Of a DNA stretch of 24,097 bases, positions 14,534 to 23,640 are shown one piece after another. The notes under the pieces were generated by a model. That model saw only the letters and a list, made by a program, of their open reading frames with translations, did not search any database and was not told the DNA's origin. Numbering within the stretch: the first letter of the stretch is position 1; every line of letters starts with the position of its first letter. Both the position numbers and the translations under genes were made by a program. The stretch comes from Ruminococcus sp. (lineage in GTDB: Bacteria; Bacillota_A; Clostridia; Oscillospirales; Ruminococcaceae): assembly GCF_024684275.1 (NCBI RefSeq), contig NZ_JAIKXF010000100.1, positions 1-24,097 of the forward strand. The letters are read 5' to 3'.

Positions 14534-15529
14534 ATGCTAAATTACAGACCTAAGATGTTCGATGAAGCCTCAAAATCACACGCTTCCAAGAATATCTTCA
14601 TAATTATCCTTATTTTTATAGCAGTTTTCATAGTTATAGCCATTCTTGAATCAATAATCCCGGGTGTGGTGAGTATAAAGCCCGTACTTGAGGAATTGGC
14701 AGATTCAGACCTTGAAGATACTTCTGTACTTTTTGATACAAAAGCGGTAACAGATCTTGCCGCAAGGGTTGCTTCAAAACCGGAGGTAATGATACCTACG
14801 ATGTTCTCGACGATATTCGGCACTATCTGCTCGCTGATATACTGCCGCTGCATCGAGGTCAGAAAAGTAAGCTCTATGGGAGTAAAAAAGGCTGGTTTTT
14901 TCCGTAATTATCTCCCCGGTATCCTTATCGGTCTGGTACTTATGACAGCCGCTGTGCTTCTTGGCGCACTATTTGGTATCCACACCGTTAAGCTCTCGGA
15001 CGACTTCAATATCGGACTTATAGTTCTTTACTTCTTCGGCTTTATCGTACAGGGAATGAGTGAGGAATTCATTTTCCGCGGCTATTTCATGACGACTATA
15101 GGCGGAAGCGGCAAGCACACTCTGGTCGCTGTAGGCATAAGCTCAGTGGCATTCTCGCTTGCACACTTTGGCAACCCGGGCTTCGGACCTCTCGCCTTCT
15201 TCAATATTGCCCTTTTCGGTGCATTTGCAGCTCTTTATATGATATTATTCGACAATATCTGGGGAGTATGCGCGATACACTCTATCTGGAACTTCATGCA
15301 GGGCAATTTCTACGGGATCAGCGTCAGCGGAACAGGCGATACCACATCGGTTTTCCGCACTGTAGCAAAGAGCTCGTCAACCGTCCTTACAGGCGGAAAG
15401 TTTGGCATCGAGGGCAGTATCCTCACCACCATAGTGCTGCTCATCGCTACGGCAGCCGTAGTTTATGGCATATCCAAAAAATCAGCAGCACAGACAGCGG
15501 AAGCTCAGACAGAAACAGTAAATGCATAA
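14534..15529 (+). CDS. CPBP family intramembrane metalloprotease
   Basis: Translation starts at the ATG at 14534, behind GGAGGTG; the upstream TTG frame lies in the promoter. The product is 331 residues. There are membrane helices at about 20-45, 88-105 and 128-150, and several more in the C-terminal catalytic part. The family motifs are complete: GMSEEFIFRGYF (Glu177, Glu178, Arg182), FSLAHFGNPG (His211), and AIHSIWNFMQG (His249, Asn253). This is the Rce1-like CAAX protease and bacteriocin-processing group. Substrates in bacteria are mostly unknown; peptide maturation and self-immunity are known in some members. A large extracytoplasmic or cytoplasmic loop at about 46-85 precedes the core. 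It is divergent from the ABC exporter operon, so a peptide-export link is conceivable but unproven. Confidence 0.9.
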   Translation: MLNYRPKMFDEASKSHASKNIFIIILIFIAVFIVIAILESIIPGVVSIKPVLEELADSDLEDTSVLFDTKAVTDLAARVASKPEVMIPTMFSTIFGTICSLIYCRCIEVRKVSSMGVKKAGFFRNYLPGILIGLVLMTAAVLLGALFGIHTVKLSDDFNIGLIVLYFFGFIVQGMSEEFIFRGYFMTTIGGSGKHTLVAVGISSVAFSLAHFGNPGFGPLAFFNIALFGAFAALYMILFDNIWGVCAIHSIWNFMQGNFYGISVSGTGDTTSVFRTVAKSSSTVLTGGKFGIEGSILTTIVLLIATAAVVYGISKKSAAQTAEAQTETVNA

Positions 15530-15562
15530 AAAACAGGCGTGATAGATTCACGCCTGTTTTTT
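15528..15562. terminator. Bidirectional terminator shared by two convergent CPBP genes
   Basis: A 15-bp perfect stem (15528-15542 with 15548-15562) around TAGAT has A's and T's at the ends. It starts within the plus-strand stop codon (15527-15529) and ends at the last base of the minus-strand stop codon (15564-15562), so it serves both genes. Confidence 0.93.
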
Positions 15563-16743
15563 CATTCCTTTGTTGTAAGAATAAGAAGCACAAGATATAT
15601 CAGCTGTACCGAAAATGCGATTATCATTCCCGCCGAAGTCTTTGCAACGGCAATGCCGCGCCTTGACTGCGCAGGTGTAGAAACAGGAAGCTTACATTCC
15701 TTTCTGAACAGCAGCAGCATTACAAAGCCGACTATCCCGAACGCTATTATCATCAGCGATACCATTCCCATCATAACGTCATTTCCCTCAAATGCAGAGA
15801 TTATCGTCACCATTGTATTTATAAAGATATGCACTACCACAGACGGTATTATGGAATTGTGCTTCATGTCGATATGTCCCATGAATACGCCGATAAGAAA
15901 TGCCAGCATGAACTGTGGGAGATTTCCGTGGGCAAGTCCGAAGAATACCGCCGAAGCTACTATACCGAAGCGCTGATTGGATTTTGAGAATATCTTCATC
16001 AGTGCGCCGCGGAAGAAAAATTCCTCGGTGACAGGTGCGATAATGCAGGTGTAAATAGTCATTATCGCAAAGCCCAGCCCTGTTTTACCATAGTCGTTGT
16101 CCGTTACCTCAGTCGTGAAGCCGTACTGAGACACGATGTCCTCTATTCCTGAGGAGATATACGCCGCAGACACCCAGATAAACAGTCCTGCGAGGCAATG
16201 CATCACCGCATCATAGAAGTGATAATCCCGAGTCTTTATCAGAGACGAGGGCTTTATTTTTGCCCATTTCAGCCCGATAAAGCCGAAGCCTACGTTTGCG
16301 GCAAGAAATGTGAGCATATTTATCGCCACGAATATGGCGCCCTTAGTCATATAATGTGAGATAGCACCCGAGGATACTCCTGAATTCATGACGCCGAGCA
16401 GCGCGGTAACTGCCACAATCAGCACAGCTGCCAGCGCATTTGAGCCGAGGAACTGGAAAAGCGCCGTAAATCCGCCGATATTGTAGAATCTCCTGATAGC
16501 GTTTTTTTCCACCTTAGCAGGCTCAAAGGGCACTGAAAACTCGGGCATCGTTATCCACGGAAGTATTTCCGAGTAGTCGTCCCTGTACCAGTGGAATTCC
16601 GTAGGATTATCAAATGGATCATAGCTGTCCGTTTTTGTGGACTCTCTGTACTCTCTTTCCTTAGCTTCAAGCTGCTTGGTGAGGTTATATATCTCATGGT
16701 TAAGTGCGGCATATTCCGCACTGTAGCCCTGTGTTTCATTCAT
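15562..16743 (-). CDS. CPBP family intramembrane metalloprotease with N-terminal extension
   Basis: A 393-residue protein. An unusual soluble N-terminal part (about 1-90) has a charged helix (ALNHEIYNLTKQLEAKEREYRE) and an aromatic, acidic stretch (DNPTEFHWYRDDYSEILPWITMPEF). Then come about eight membrane helices with the CPBP motifs VTEEFFFRGAL (Glu240, Glu241, Arg245), FFGLAHGNLPQ (His272) and VVHIFINT (His305, Asn309). The N-terminal coiled segment may recruit a substrate or partner. The ribosome binding site before the ATG is weak (ACGGAAATGA), so expression may be low. It has its own promoter, and it converges on the other CPBP gene although the two are clearly different in sequence. 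Confidence 0.9.
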   Translation of the reverse strand: MNETQGYSAEYAALNHEIYNLTKQLEAKEREYRESTKTDSYDPFDNPTEFHWYRDDYSEILPWITMPEFSVPFEPAKVEKNAIRRFYNIGGFTALFQFLGSNALAAVLIVAVTALLGVMNSGVSSGAISHYMTKGAIFVAINMLTFLAANVGFGFIGLKWAKIKPSSLIKTRDYHFYDAVMHCLAGLFIWVSAAYISSGIEDIVSQYGFTTEVTDNDYGKTGLGFAIMTIYTCIIAPVTEEFFFRGALMKIFSKSNQRFGIVASAVFFGLAHGNLPQFMLAFLIGVFMGHIDMKHNSIIPSVVVHIFINTMVTIISAFEGNDVMMGMVSLMIIAFGIVGFVMLLLFRKECKLPVSTPAQSRRGIAVAKTSAGMIIAFSVQLIYLVLLILTTKE

Positions 16744-16785
16744 TTCCGTAAGCTATCCCTGCCTTTCGTTATATATCTGATTTAC

Positions 16786-16814
16786 ATTTTACCATAAAAC
16801 AGCACGAAAGTAAA
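16786..16814 (-). promoter_or_regulatory. Promoter of the second CPBP gene
   Basis: TTTACT (16809-16814) and TAAAAT (16786-16791) on the minus strand, 17 bp apart, lie in the 91-base gap after the GH31 gene. No terminator hairpin is visible in this gap, so read-through from GH31 is possible. Confidence 0.6.
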
Positions 16815-16834
16815 GAGAAAAGCTCAATATTTCA

Positions 16835-19141
16835 TCAGAGGCACAAAATATCCAGTCCCTGTGCACTTTCAGCGGTAAAGGGCTTGTCCGTGCCTGTAAC
16901 GGTGAGCTTTATCTGATTTCCGCTTCGTACAGCCTTTATTTCCGCTTCAAGCGCGCCTTTGCGGTCGTATACAGCGGTCTCAGCCGAAGCACCGTCCTCA
17001 ATGCCGTATATCACTATCCTCATTCCGTCTGCATAGTCGTAGTCCGCAGTATCCTTGAACTTACCGTAGACTATGACAGAATTCGGCTTTGCATAGAGAG
17101 GAAGCCCGAAATAATCGTACTTCTTCGTGTACCAGCTTCCGCCGCTGAGAGTCTCGCCTGTCTGTATATCCGTCCATGTACCCCCAGTGGGCAGGTAGAA
17201 GCTGCACTCGCCGTCTTCACTGAAAACAGGAGCCACAAGCAGCGAATCTCCCAGCATATACTGAGTATCCACGGTAAGGGCACTGCGGTCATATCCGAAA
17301 TCCACAGCCATTGCTCTCATCACAGGAACTCCCGTGAGATGAGCTTTTACGGCATTTGCCCAGATATATGGCATAAGCCTGCCCTTCAGCTCTGTGAAAT
17401 GCCTTGCCACATCGCAGCTCTCATCGTCAAAGTGCCACGGCACTCTGTAGGAGCTGTTTCCGTGGTATCGGGAATGTGTGGACATAAGCCCGAAGGCTGT
17501 CCAGCGCTTGTAGAGGTCGGGAGTTCCCGTTGCCTCAAAGCCGCTTATATCGTGGGAAAAGAAGCCAAAGCCCGACATACAAAGTGAAAGTCCGCCTCGG
17601 AGAGTCTCGCTCATGGACTCATATGAGGAGAAGCAGTCTCCGCCCCAGTGTACTGGGAACTGCTGACAGCCTGCTGTAGCTGCACGGGCAAAGAGACAAG
17701 CGCTTCCGTTGGCGGCTTCAAGCGCCTCAAAAACCGTCTTATTGTAGATATAAGCATAATAATTGTGCATTTTATATGGATCAGAGCCGTCAAAGTACTC
17801 CACATCTGTGGGGATTCGCTCGCCGAAATCTGTCTTTATGGCGTCCACGCCCATTTTTGCAAGGTGCTTTATCTTATCTGCGAACCAGCTTCGCGCCTTG
17901 GGGTTGGTGAAGTCGATTATGCTCATTCCCGGCTGCCACATATCGCACCGGAATACCGAGCCGCCCCTGTTTTTCAGGAAATATCCCTTGTCAAGGCACT
18001 CGCGGAACGCAGGAGAGCGCTGTCCGATATACGGGTTTATCCACACGCATATCCTTACGCCTTTTGCTTTAAGGCGGCGTATCATAGCCTTTGGATCGGC
18101 GAATTTCCTGTCGTCCCATTCAAAGCCGCACCACTGGAACTCCTTCATCCAGAAGCAGTCGAAGTGGAAAACATCAAGGGGGATATTCCTGCGCTTCATC
18201 TCGTCAATAAAGAAGCTGACAGTCTTTTCGTCGTACTCCGTGGTGAACGAGGTAGACAGCCACAGCCCGAAGGACCAGGGCGGCGGCAGGGCAGATCTGC
18301 CTGTGAGAGCGGTATACCGCTCGATAACGCCGGCTATGGACTCTCCTCCGAAAAGAAAGTATTCAAGGCGCTCGCCCTGTACCGAAAACGCTGTTTTCGA
18401 CACGGTCTCGCTGCCCACCTCAAAGCTTACACGCTCGGGGTGATCGACAAAAACGCCGTAATTACGGGAAGATACAAAAAACGGTACGGACTTGTAGCTC
18501 TGTTCGGTGCAGGTGCCGCCGTCGTTGTTCCATACCTCAACGGTCTGTCCGTTTTTCACGAACGAGGTAAACTTCTCGCCAAAGCCGTAGATGTACTCCC
18601 CTACGGCAAGGTTCAGCATCTCACGGATATGGGTATTGCCGCCGTTGTCCCACCTCTCGAAAAAGCGCTGTTCAGCCTCGGCGGACTCACGGGCTTTTCT
18701 GTGCCACTGTTCCTCTTCGATCATTGAGGTGGTGCGCCAGCCCGACTTTGTGAGGAGCCTGTCCCCGTACCAGTATGAGATGTCCCACTCCTTTTTGTTC
18801 CTGCCGATACGCACCGATGTTCTGCCCGATATGAGCTCCCAGCCGCTGCGGCGCTTCTTTATCACAGGCTTGAAGCCCTTGTCCTCATTGAGGTCAAAGG
18901 CAGGAGCGCTTATTTTTTCGCCGCTGAAATGCTCTATTGTGACCTTTATGCTGTTTTCAAGGGTGGAAGTGAACCTCACCGTGAAAACAGGTCCGCCCAG
19001 CGTCATGCCCCTGTTTGCGATAAACTGTGAAGAAGCATAGACTGTAATAGAATTTTCGTCGGCTTCTGTATCATATATCTGCACAGCCCAGCTGACATTA
19101 TAGCCTGTCTTACTTAGCCAGTATCCGTCGGAGATCTTCAT
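16835..19141 (-). CDS. yicI: GH31 alpha-xylosidase (YicI-like), cytoplasmic
   Basis: A 768-residue protein, the usual YicI length, with AAGGAG before the ATG and no signal peptide. It removes alpha-linked xylose from xyloglucan fragments such as isoprimeverose by a retaining mechanism. The catalytic barrel carries the nucleophile in KTDFGERIP (Asp438) and the acid/base in HWGGDC (Asp502). The YicI hallmark CFWMKEFQWCGFEWD (329-343) distinguishes alpha-xylosidases from alpha-glucosidases. N-terminal beta-sandwich and C-terminal beta domains are both present. Divergent from the secreted xylanase gene, it implies uptake of xyloglucan or xylan oligomers by a transporter not seen here. Pure alpha-xyloside specificity is inferred from the motif. 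Confidence 0.93.
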   Translation of the reverse strand: MKISDGYWLSKTGYNVSWAVQIYDTEADENSITVYASSQFIANRGMTLGGPVFTVRFTSTLENSIKVTIEHFSGEKISAPAFDLNEDKGFKPVIKKRRSGWELISGRTSVRIGRNKKEWDISYWYGDRLLTKSGWRTTSMIEEEQWHRKARESAEAEQRFFERWDNGGNTHIREMLNLAVGEYIYGFGEKFTSFVKNGQTVEVWNNDGGTCTEQSYKSVPFFVSSRNYGVFVDHPERVSFEVGSETVSKTAFSVQGERLEYFLFGGESIAGVIERYTALTGRSALPPPWSFGLWLSTSFTTEYDEKTVSFFIDEMKRRNIPLDVFHFDCFWMKEFQWCGFEWDDRKFADPKAMIRRLKAKGVRICVWINPYIGQRSPAFRECLDKGYFLKNRGGSVFRCDMWQPGMSIIDFTNPKARSWFADKIKHLAKMGVDAIKTDFGERIPTDVEYFDGSDPYKMHNYYAYIYNKTVFEALEAANGSACLFARAATAGCQQFPVHWGGDCFSSYESMSETLRGGLSLCMSGFGFFSHDISGFEATGTPDLYKRWTAFGLMSTHSRYHGNSSYRVPWHFDDESCDVARHFTELKGRLMPYIWANAVKAHLTGVPVMRAMAVDFGYDRSALTVDTQYMLGDSLLVAPVFSEDGECSFYLPTGGTWTDIQTGETLSGGSWYTKKYDYFGLPLYAKPNSVIVYGKFKDTADYDYADGMRIVIYGIEDGASAETAVYDRKGALEAEIKAVRSGNQIKLTVTGTDKPFTAESAQGLDILCL

Positions 19142-19171
19142 TCTCTCAGCTCCTTTGTCGATGTTAAACTT

Positions 19172-19200
19172 ATAATAACATTTTTTTCGTTCAATTTCAA
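19172..19200 (-). promoter_or_regulatory. Promoter of the GH31 gene
   Basis: TTGAAA (19195-19200) and TATTAT (19172-19177) on the minus strand are 17 bp apart. The TTGAACGAAAAA motif (19183-19194) fills most of the spacer, so a protein bound there would block or shape this promoter. Confidence 0.7.
19183..19194 (-). promoter_or_regulatory. Copy 1 of shared motif TTGAACGAAAAA
   Basis: Twelve bases identical to 19610-19621 on the other strand, and each copy is followed shortly by TTATTATAA. It lies between -35 and -10 of the GH31 promoter. Confidence 0.5.
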
Positions 19201-19540
19201 TGGAGCACCGTTTTTATATTCAAAAAATCCACCTGTCCGTTTTTTTACAAATGGTAATCTTAAAAATGATTTTTCCGGCACGGATATGACAGTTTATGCT
19301 TTGAATCGTCATTTCTGACTGCAAGCGTAATTTTGCCGAAATATAAAGAAACCCTCTGTTTTACGCAAAAGTTGTTATTTCATAGTATGCAGAAAATATA
19401 ACATATCGCGCATAATATAACAAATTTTCACAAGTTGTTGTTTTATGCTAAAAATAGTAACTTGTTTACCGCAATTTTAAGAAAGTGCGCAATTTTTGGG
19501 CATTTTCTGCGTTTTGTACACCTAATCTTTATTTTTTAGG

Positions 19541-19569
19541 TTGCAATCTTTAATATATTAGGGTACAAT
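19541..19569 (+). promoter_or_regulatory. Promoter of the xylanase gene
   Basis: TTGCAA (19541-19546) and TACAAT (19564-19569) have a 17-bp spacer. The leader would be about 78 bases. Confidence 0.7.
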
Positions 19570-19585
19570 GAGTGTAACAGCATAA

Positions 19586-19621
19586 AATGATATAAAATAT
19601 ATCATTACGTTGAACGAAAAA
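19586..19621 (+). promoter_or_regulatory. Xylanase leader: palindrome plus copy 2 of TTGAACGAAAAA
   Basis: AATGATAT (19586-19593) pairs with ATATCATT (19599-19606), and the shared 12-base motif follows at 19610-19621. Both lie downstream of the predicted transcription start, a usual place for a repressor roadblock or leader control. Confidence 0.5.
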
Positions 19622-19653
19622 TATACATTATTATAATGAGGAGGAGAATGTAA

Positions 19654-22600
19654 ATGAAAGTTAAAAAACTGATTGCAAGCCTGACGGCTGCAAGCTGCCT
19701 TTCAGGGGTTTTGTCCACCATGCCCGACGTAATAATGCACACTTATGCTGCAGAGATCGTTGCAAATGATTTCGAGTGCAGTTACGAAGGCTGGTACAAT
19801 GAAGCTGACTACACCGAGCTTATTGCTCAGCCCGGAGGCGGCGTTGATTCTTCACGAGGCATGAAGATCACAGGCCGTCTTGACAAGGAGGACGGTGTAG
19901 CTTCTTCAAAGGGACTTTACCTTTTCGGCGGCGACAAGTATACCTACAGCGTTAAGGTGTACAGCGAGACCGCTCAGAAGTTCCACTTCACACTTCTTAC
20001 TATCGACGCTGAAACAGGCGAGGAAAGAACTGTTGAACTGGATTCCAAGAAGGCAAAGGCAGGCGAGTGGACAGAGCTCAATGGTACTGACACAGCTTCT
20101 AAGGCGAGCTATGAGTACAAGCTCAGGATCTACTCAGATTCTACAGACGATTTCTATTTCGATGATTTCCTTATCACAGGCGACAAGGCAGCTAATGAGG
20201 CACACGCTGCTCCTTCCGGCAAGGGACTCAAGGACGAATTCGCAAAGTACTTCCGCGTAGGTAATATCCTCAACGGCGGTACTGTAACAAACAGCGGTAT
20301 CACAGGTATTATCCTGAAGGATCACAACGCTATCGAGTGCGAGAACGAGACAAAGCCTGACGCTACTATCGTTCAGAACGGCTCAACAGATACAAACGTT
20401 AAGGTTTCTCTCAGCCGCTGCGCTGCTATCTGTGACTTTGCTTCAAAGAACAACATCGCATTCAGAGGTCATACTCTCGTATGGCACAGCCAGACTCCTG
20501 AGTGGTTCTTCAAGCAGGGCTTCAACAATAACAACGGCTATGTAAATTCTTCCACTATGGATCAGCGTATGGAAAGCTACATCAAGAATATGTTTGCAGC
20601 TTACAAGTCGCAGTATCCTCAGCTCAACCTCTTTGCATACGACGTTTGTAACGAGGTAATCAACGACGGTACTGCTAACCAGGGCGGTCTCAGACCTACA
20701 AACGGCACAAACGGTCAGAACGGCTCATCTGCTTGGGTAAGAGTTTACGGAAACAACAGCTTCGTTGAAAAGGCTTTCACCTATGCAAGAAAGTACGCTC
20801 CCGAGGGCTGTCAGCTCTTCTACAACGACTATAACGAGTTCGCTAACGACAAGCAGAACTGTATCATCAATACTATCCTCAAACCTCTCAAGGCAAAGGG
20901 ACTCATTGACGGTATGGGTATGCAGTCTCACCTCAACTGCGCTGCAAGCAACGCATGGGGCGATACAAACTCTTACCTCGCTGCTATGGATAAGTACCTC
21001 AACCTCGGTCTCGATGTTCAGGTAACAGAGCTCGACCTCTCAACTGAGGGCGGCAAGTACTCAATGACAGACCAGGCTAACAAGTACAAGGCTATCTTCA
21101 AACACGCTATGGACTGGAATAAAAACCATCCAAACGGACCTTTCGTATCACTCGTTCAGGTCTGGGGACCAAACGACAACAACTCATGGGTCGGTACAGA
21201 TAAGTCAAGCGGCAGAAGCAACGCTCCTCTCCTGTACAACGGAAGCAACCAGCCTAAGGAAGCTTACAGCGCTATAACAAGCCTCGTTTCCGACAGCGAC
21301 TGGGGAACAGGTATCCCGTACACAGGTCCAAGAGCTAACGGCGGCGGTACTTATGTTCCACCCGATCCGCCTAAGGCTGACGAGAACGGCTACTGGTTCC
21401 ACAACACATTCGAGAGCTCAACAGAGAGCTGGACAGGCAGAGGCTCAGCTTCAGTCGATACCAGCGGCTCAGCTAAGTACGCAGGCAGCAAGTCTCTCTA
21501 CTGCTCAGGCCGTGAGGCTTCATGGAACGGCGCTTCTTACGCTCTTGATTCACAAGCATTCGAGCCCGGCAAGTCATACAGCTTCTCTGTAAATGCTATG
21601 ACTCAGGACGGCGACGATACAACAGAATTCAAGTTCACTCTCCAGTACTCAGACGGTACTGAAACACAGTATTCAGAGATCGCTAAGGCTTCTGCTCCTA
21701 AGGGCGAGTGGGTTCAGCTTGCAAATACAAGCTACACTATCCCTGCAGGCGCTACAGATATGCAGATCTATGTTGAAACAACAGACGAAAATAACTTCGT
21801 AAGCTTCTACATCGACGAGGCTATCGGTGCTGTTGACGGCACAGTTATCGACGGTGCAGGTCAGCCTAAGGTTCGTACAGTCATCCTCGGCGACATCAAC
21901 TTCGATGAGCGCATCGACTCATTCGACCTCGTTGCTGCAAGAAAGGGACTCATTGCAGGCGGCTATAACGACTCAATGACTCAGAAGGCAGCAGACGTAA
22001 ACCAGAACAAGGAATTCAATGTTGCAGACCTCCTTCTCCTTCAGGAATACGTTCTCGGCAAGAGAGACGAATTCCCTGTTGAGAAGCCAGCAACTCCTGT
22101 AGTTGACCTTCAGTCTCTCGGTCAGAAGTTCGGCAGCGTTTCACTGGCTGATTCCTATAAGAAAGACGGCGAGAATAACCCACTGTACACCCAGCGTTTC
22201 GGCGCAGACCCGGGCTGGCTCGTATATGACGGCAGACTCTACGTTTACACAACAGCTGATGAATTCGCATACAAGAATAACCAGATGATCGAAAATGATT
22301 ATTCTTCAGGCTATATCAACTGCTTATCAACAGCAGACCTCGTAAACTGGACAGACCACGGTCAGATCCCTGTTGCAAAAACAAGAGTAAGCGGTACACC
22401 TATTGCAAAATGGGCTAATAACGCATGGGCTCCTGATGCTGCATGGAAGAAGATCAACGGTCAGGACAAGTTCTTCCTTTACTTCGCAAACAACGGTTCA
22501 GGTATCGGCGTTATCACAGCTGATGACCCGACATTCACAAAGAATGTTAAGGATCCTCTCGGACATGAGCTCATTTCCAGAAGCACTCCTAACAGCAACG

Positions 22601-23547
22601 TAACATGGCTCTTCGATCCCGGCGTTTACTATGATCCTGATACAGACACAGGTATCATCGCATACGGCGGCGGTGTTCCAAGCGGACAGGCTGCTCAGAC
22701 AAAGCAGGGACGTATCGCTAAGCTGGGCTCTGACATGATCTCAATTTCCGGTACACCTATCGATCCTGGTACACCTTACCTCTTTGAGGACTCAAGCATG
22801 ATCAAGATCGGCAACACTTGGTATTATTCATTCTGCCACAACTGGAATGTTCCGGGTGGTACAAGTGTAAACGGCAATTCCTTCAGCAATGCCGATATCG
22901 GTTACATGACATCAACAAATCCGCTCAGCGGATACCAGTATCAGGGTGTTGTATTCAAGAACACAGGTACACAGAGACTTGACAACGGCGGTAACAACCA
23001 CCACTCAATTATCGAATTCAAGGGCGGCTACTATGTACTTTATCACTCACGTCAGCTTGAGATGCGTATGGGCGTCAACGGCGGCAAGGGTCTTAACTAC
23101 AGATCACCCTGTATCGATAAGGCAACTTTAAGTAACGGAAAGATCACTTGTAACGGTTCACAGAACGGTGTAAGCCAGATCGAGAACCTCGATCCTACAA
23201 AGACAGTTCGTGCAGCTACAATGTCCAACCAGTCAAAGAGCATCAGCGTAAGCGGTGTTGGCAACTCAACTGTAAACTTCAAGAAGGGCGAGTGGGCTAA
23301 GGTAAGCAAGGTCGACTTCTCTAACGTAACAGGAACTCTTACAGCTAAGGCTTCCTCACAGAGCGGCGCTATGATCAAGCTCATGACAGGTTCAAGAACA
23401 AACGGTACAGTAATCGGTTATATCGAAGTTCCGGCAGGCGGAATGACAGATATCACAACCGGTCTCGACAATATCCCAAGCGGTGCAGAGGACCTCTACT
23501 TCATCGCTAACGGCGATCTCAGCTTCGATAGCTGGTCAATGTCATAA
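19654..23547 (+). CDS. Cellulosomal bifunctional xylanase: CBM22-GH10-CBM22-dockerin-GH43-CBM6-like
   Basis: A 1297-residue secreted enzyme with GAGGAGGA before the ATG. The signal peptide is about 1-33. CBM22 (about 36-176) binds xylan. GH10 endo-xylanase (about 188-545) has acid/base Glu334 in DVCNEV and nucleophile Glu459 in QVTELDL, with the family's RGHTLVWHSQ. A second CBM22 is at about 578-726. A dockerin (about 745-803) has both calcium loops intact: D747/N749/D751/D758 and D781/N783/N785/D792. GH43 (about 820-1165) has its base Asp852 in GADPGW, pKa-tuning Asp928 in WAPDAAW and acid Glu1045 in LFEDSS, suggesting beta-xylosidase or arabinofuranosidase activity. The last 125 residues look like CBM6. 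The central dockerin splits chain-cutting and trimming halves. Codon choice is strongly biased (AAG, AAC, CTC, GGC, TAC), unlike its neighbours, indicating high expression. It probably binds a hemicellulase-type cohesin such as ScaC; that is inference. Confidence 0.95.
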   Translation: MKVKKLIASLTAASCLSGVLSTMPDVIMHTYAAEIVANDFECSYEGWYNEADYTELIAQPGGGVDSSRGMKITGRLDKEDGVASSKGLYLFGGDKYTYSVKVYSETAQKFHFTLLTIDAETGEERTVELDSKKAKAGEWTELNGTDTASKASYEYKLRIYSDSTDDFYFDDFLITGDKAANEAHAAPSGKGLKDEFAKYFRVGNILNGGTVTNSGITGIILKDHNAIECENETKPDATIVQNGSTDTNVKVSLSRCAAICDFASKNNIAFRGHTLVWHSQTPEWFFKQGFNNNNGYVNSSTMDQRMESYIKNMFAAYKSQYPQLNLFAYDVCNEVINDGTANQGGLRPTNGTNGQNGSSAWVRVYGNNSFVEKAFTYARKYAPEGCQLFYNDYNEFANDKQNCIINTILKPLKAKGLIDGMGMQSHLNCAASNAWGDTNSYLAAMDKYLNLGLDVQVTELDLSTEGGKYSMTDQANKYKAIFKHAMDWNKNHPNGPFVSLVQVWGPNDNNSWVGTDKSSGRSNAPLLYNGSNQPKEAYSAITSLVSDSDWGTGIPYTGPRANGGGTYVPPDPPKADENGYWFHNTFESSTESWTGRGSASVDTSGSAKYAGSKSLYCSGREASWNGASYALDSQAFEPGKSYSFSVNAMTQDGDDTTEFKFTLQYSDGTETQYSEIAKASAPKGEWVQLANTSYTIPAGATDMQIYVETTDENNFVSFYIDEAIGAVDGTVIDGAGQPKVRTVILGDINFDERIDSFDLVAARKGLIAGGYNDSMTQKAADVNQNKEFNVADLLLLQEYVLGKRDEFPVEKPATPVVDLQSLGQKFGSVSLADSYKKDGENNPLYTQRFGADPGWLVYDGRLYVYTTADEFAYKNNQMIENDYSSGYINCLSTADLVNWTDHGQIPVAKTRVSGTPIAKWANNAWAPDAAWKKINGQDKFFLYFANNGSGIGVITADDPTFTKNVKDPLGHELISRSTPNSNVTWLFDPGVYYDPDTDTGIIAYGGGVPSGQAAQTKQGRIAKLGSDMISISGTPIDPGTPYLFEDSSMIKIGNTWYYSFCHNWNVPGGTSVNGNSFSNADIGYMTSTNPLSGYQYQGVVFKNTGTQRLDNGGNNHHSIIEFKGGYYVLYHSRQLEMRMGVNGGKGLNYRSPCIDKATLSNGKITCNGSQNGVSQIENLDPTKTVRAATMSNQSKSISVSGVGNSTVNFKKGEWAKVSKVDFSNVTGTLTAKASSQSGAMIKLMTGSRTNGTVIGYIEVPAGGMTDITTGLDNIPSGAEDLYFIANGDLSFDSWSMS

Positions 23548-23564
23548 TTCTTTTCGTTGTTGAT

Positions 23565-23599
23565 CTGTGCGGTGCATCTGCACAAAACGCACCGCACAG
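23565..23599 (+). terminator. GC-rich hairpin after the xylanase gene
   Basis: CTGTGCGGTGC (23565-23575) pairs perfectly over 11 bp with GCACCGCACAG (23589-23599). No T run follows directly, so it may protect the 3' end or assist the hairpin behind it. Confidence 0.55.
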
Positions 23600-23640
23600 G
23601 TTGATATAATTCCAAAACTTTATTGTAAGGGACAAATCAG

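Larger units (their letters stand above)
19142..19653. other. Divergent regulatory region between GH31 and xylanase genes
   Basis: This is 512 bases of AT-rich sequence with no ORF. It holds a promoter for each side, the motif TTGAACGAAAAA once per arm in opposite orientation, an inverted repeat ACAAGTT/AACTTGT (19430-19436, 19459-19465), two copies of AATATAACA near 19397 and 19414, and an 8-bp palindromic stem at 19586-19606. The length and number of repeats suggest binding by one or more regulators. Confidence 0.6.

Noticed and set aside
17648..18727. 359-codon plus-strand ORF
   Set aside because: It lies wholly antisense to the GH31 catalytic barrel; there is no domain and no start signal.
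19610..19635. TTGAAC/TATAAT as the xylanase promoter
   Set aside because: The start point would fall within the ribosome binding site; TTGCAA-17-TACAAT upstream is a better promoter.
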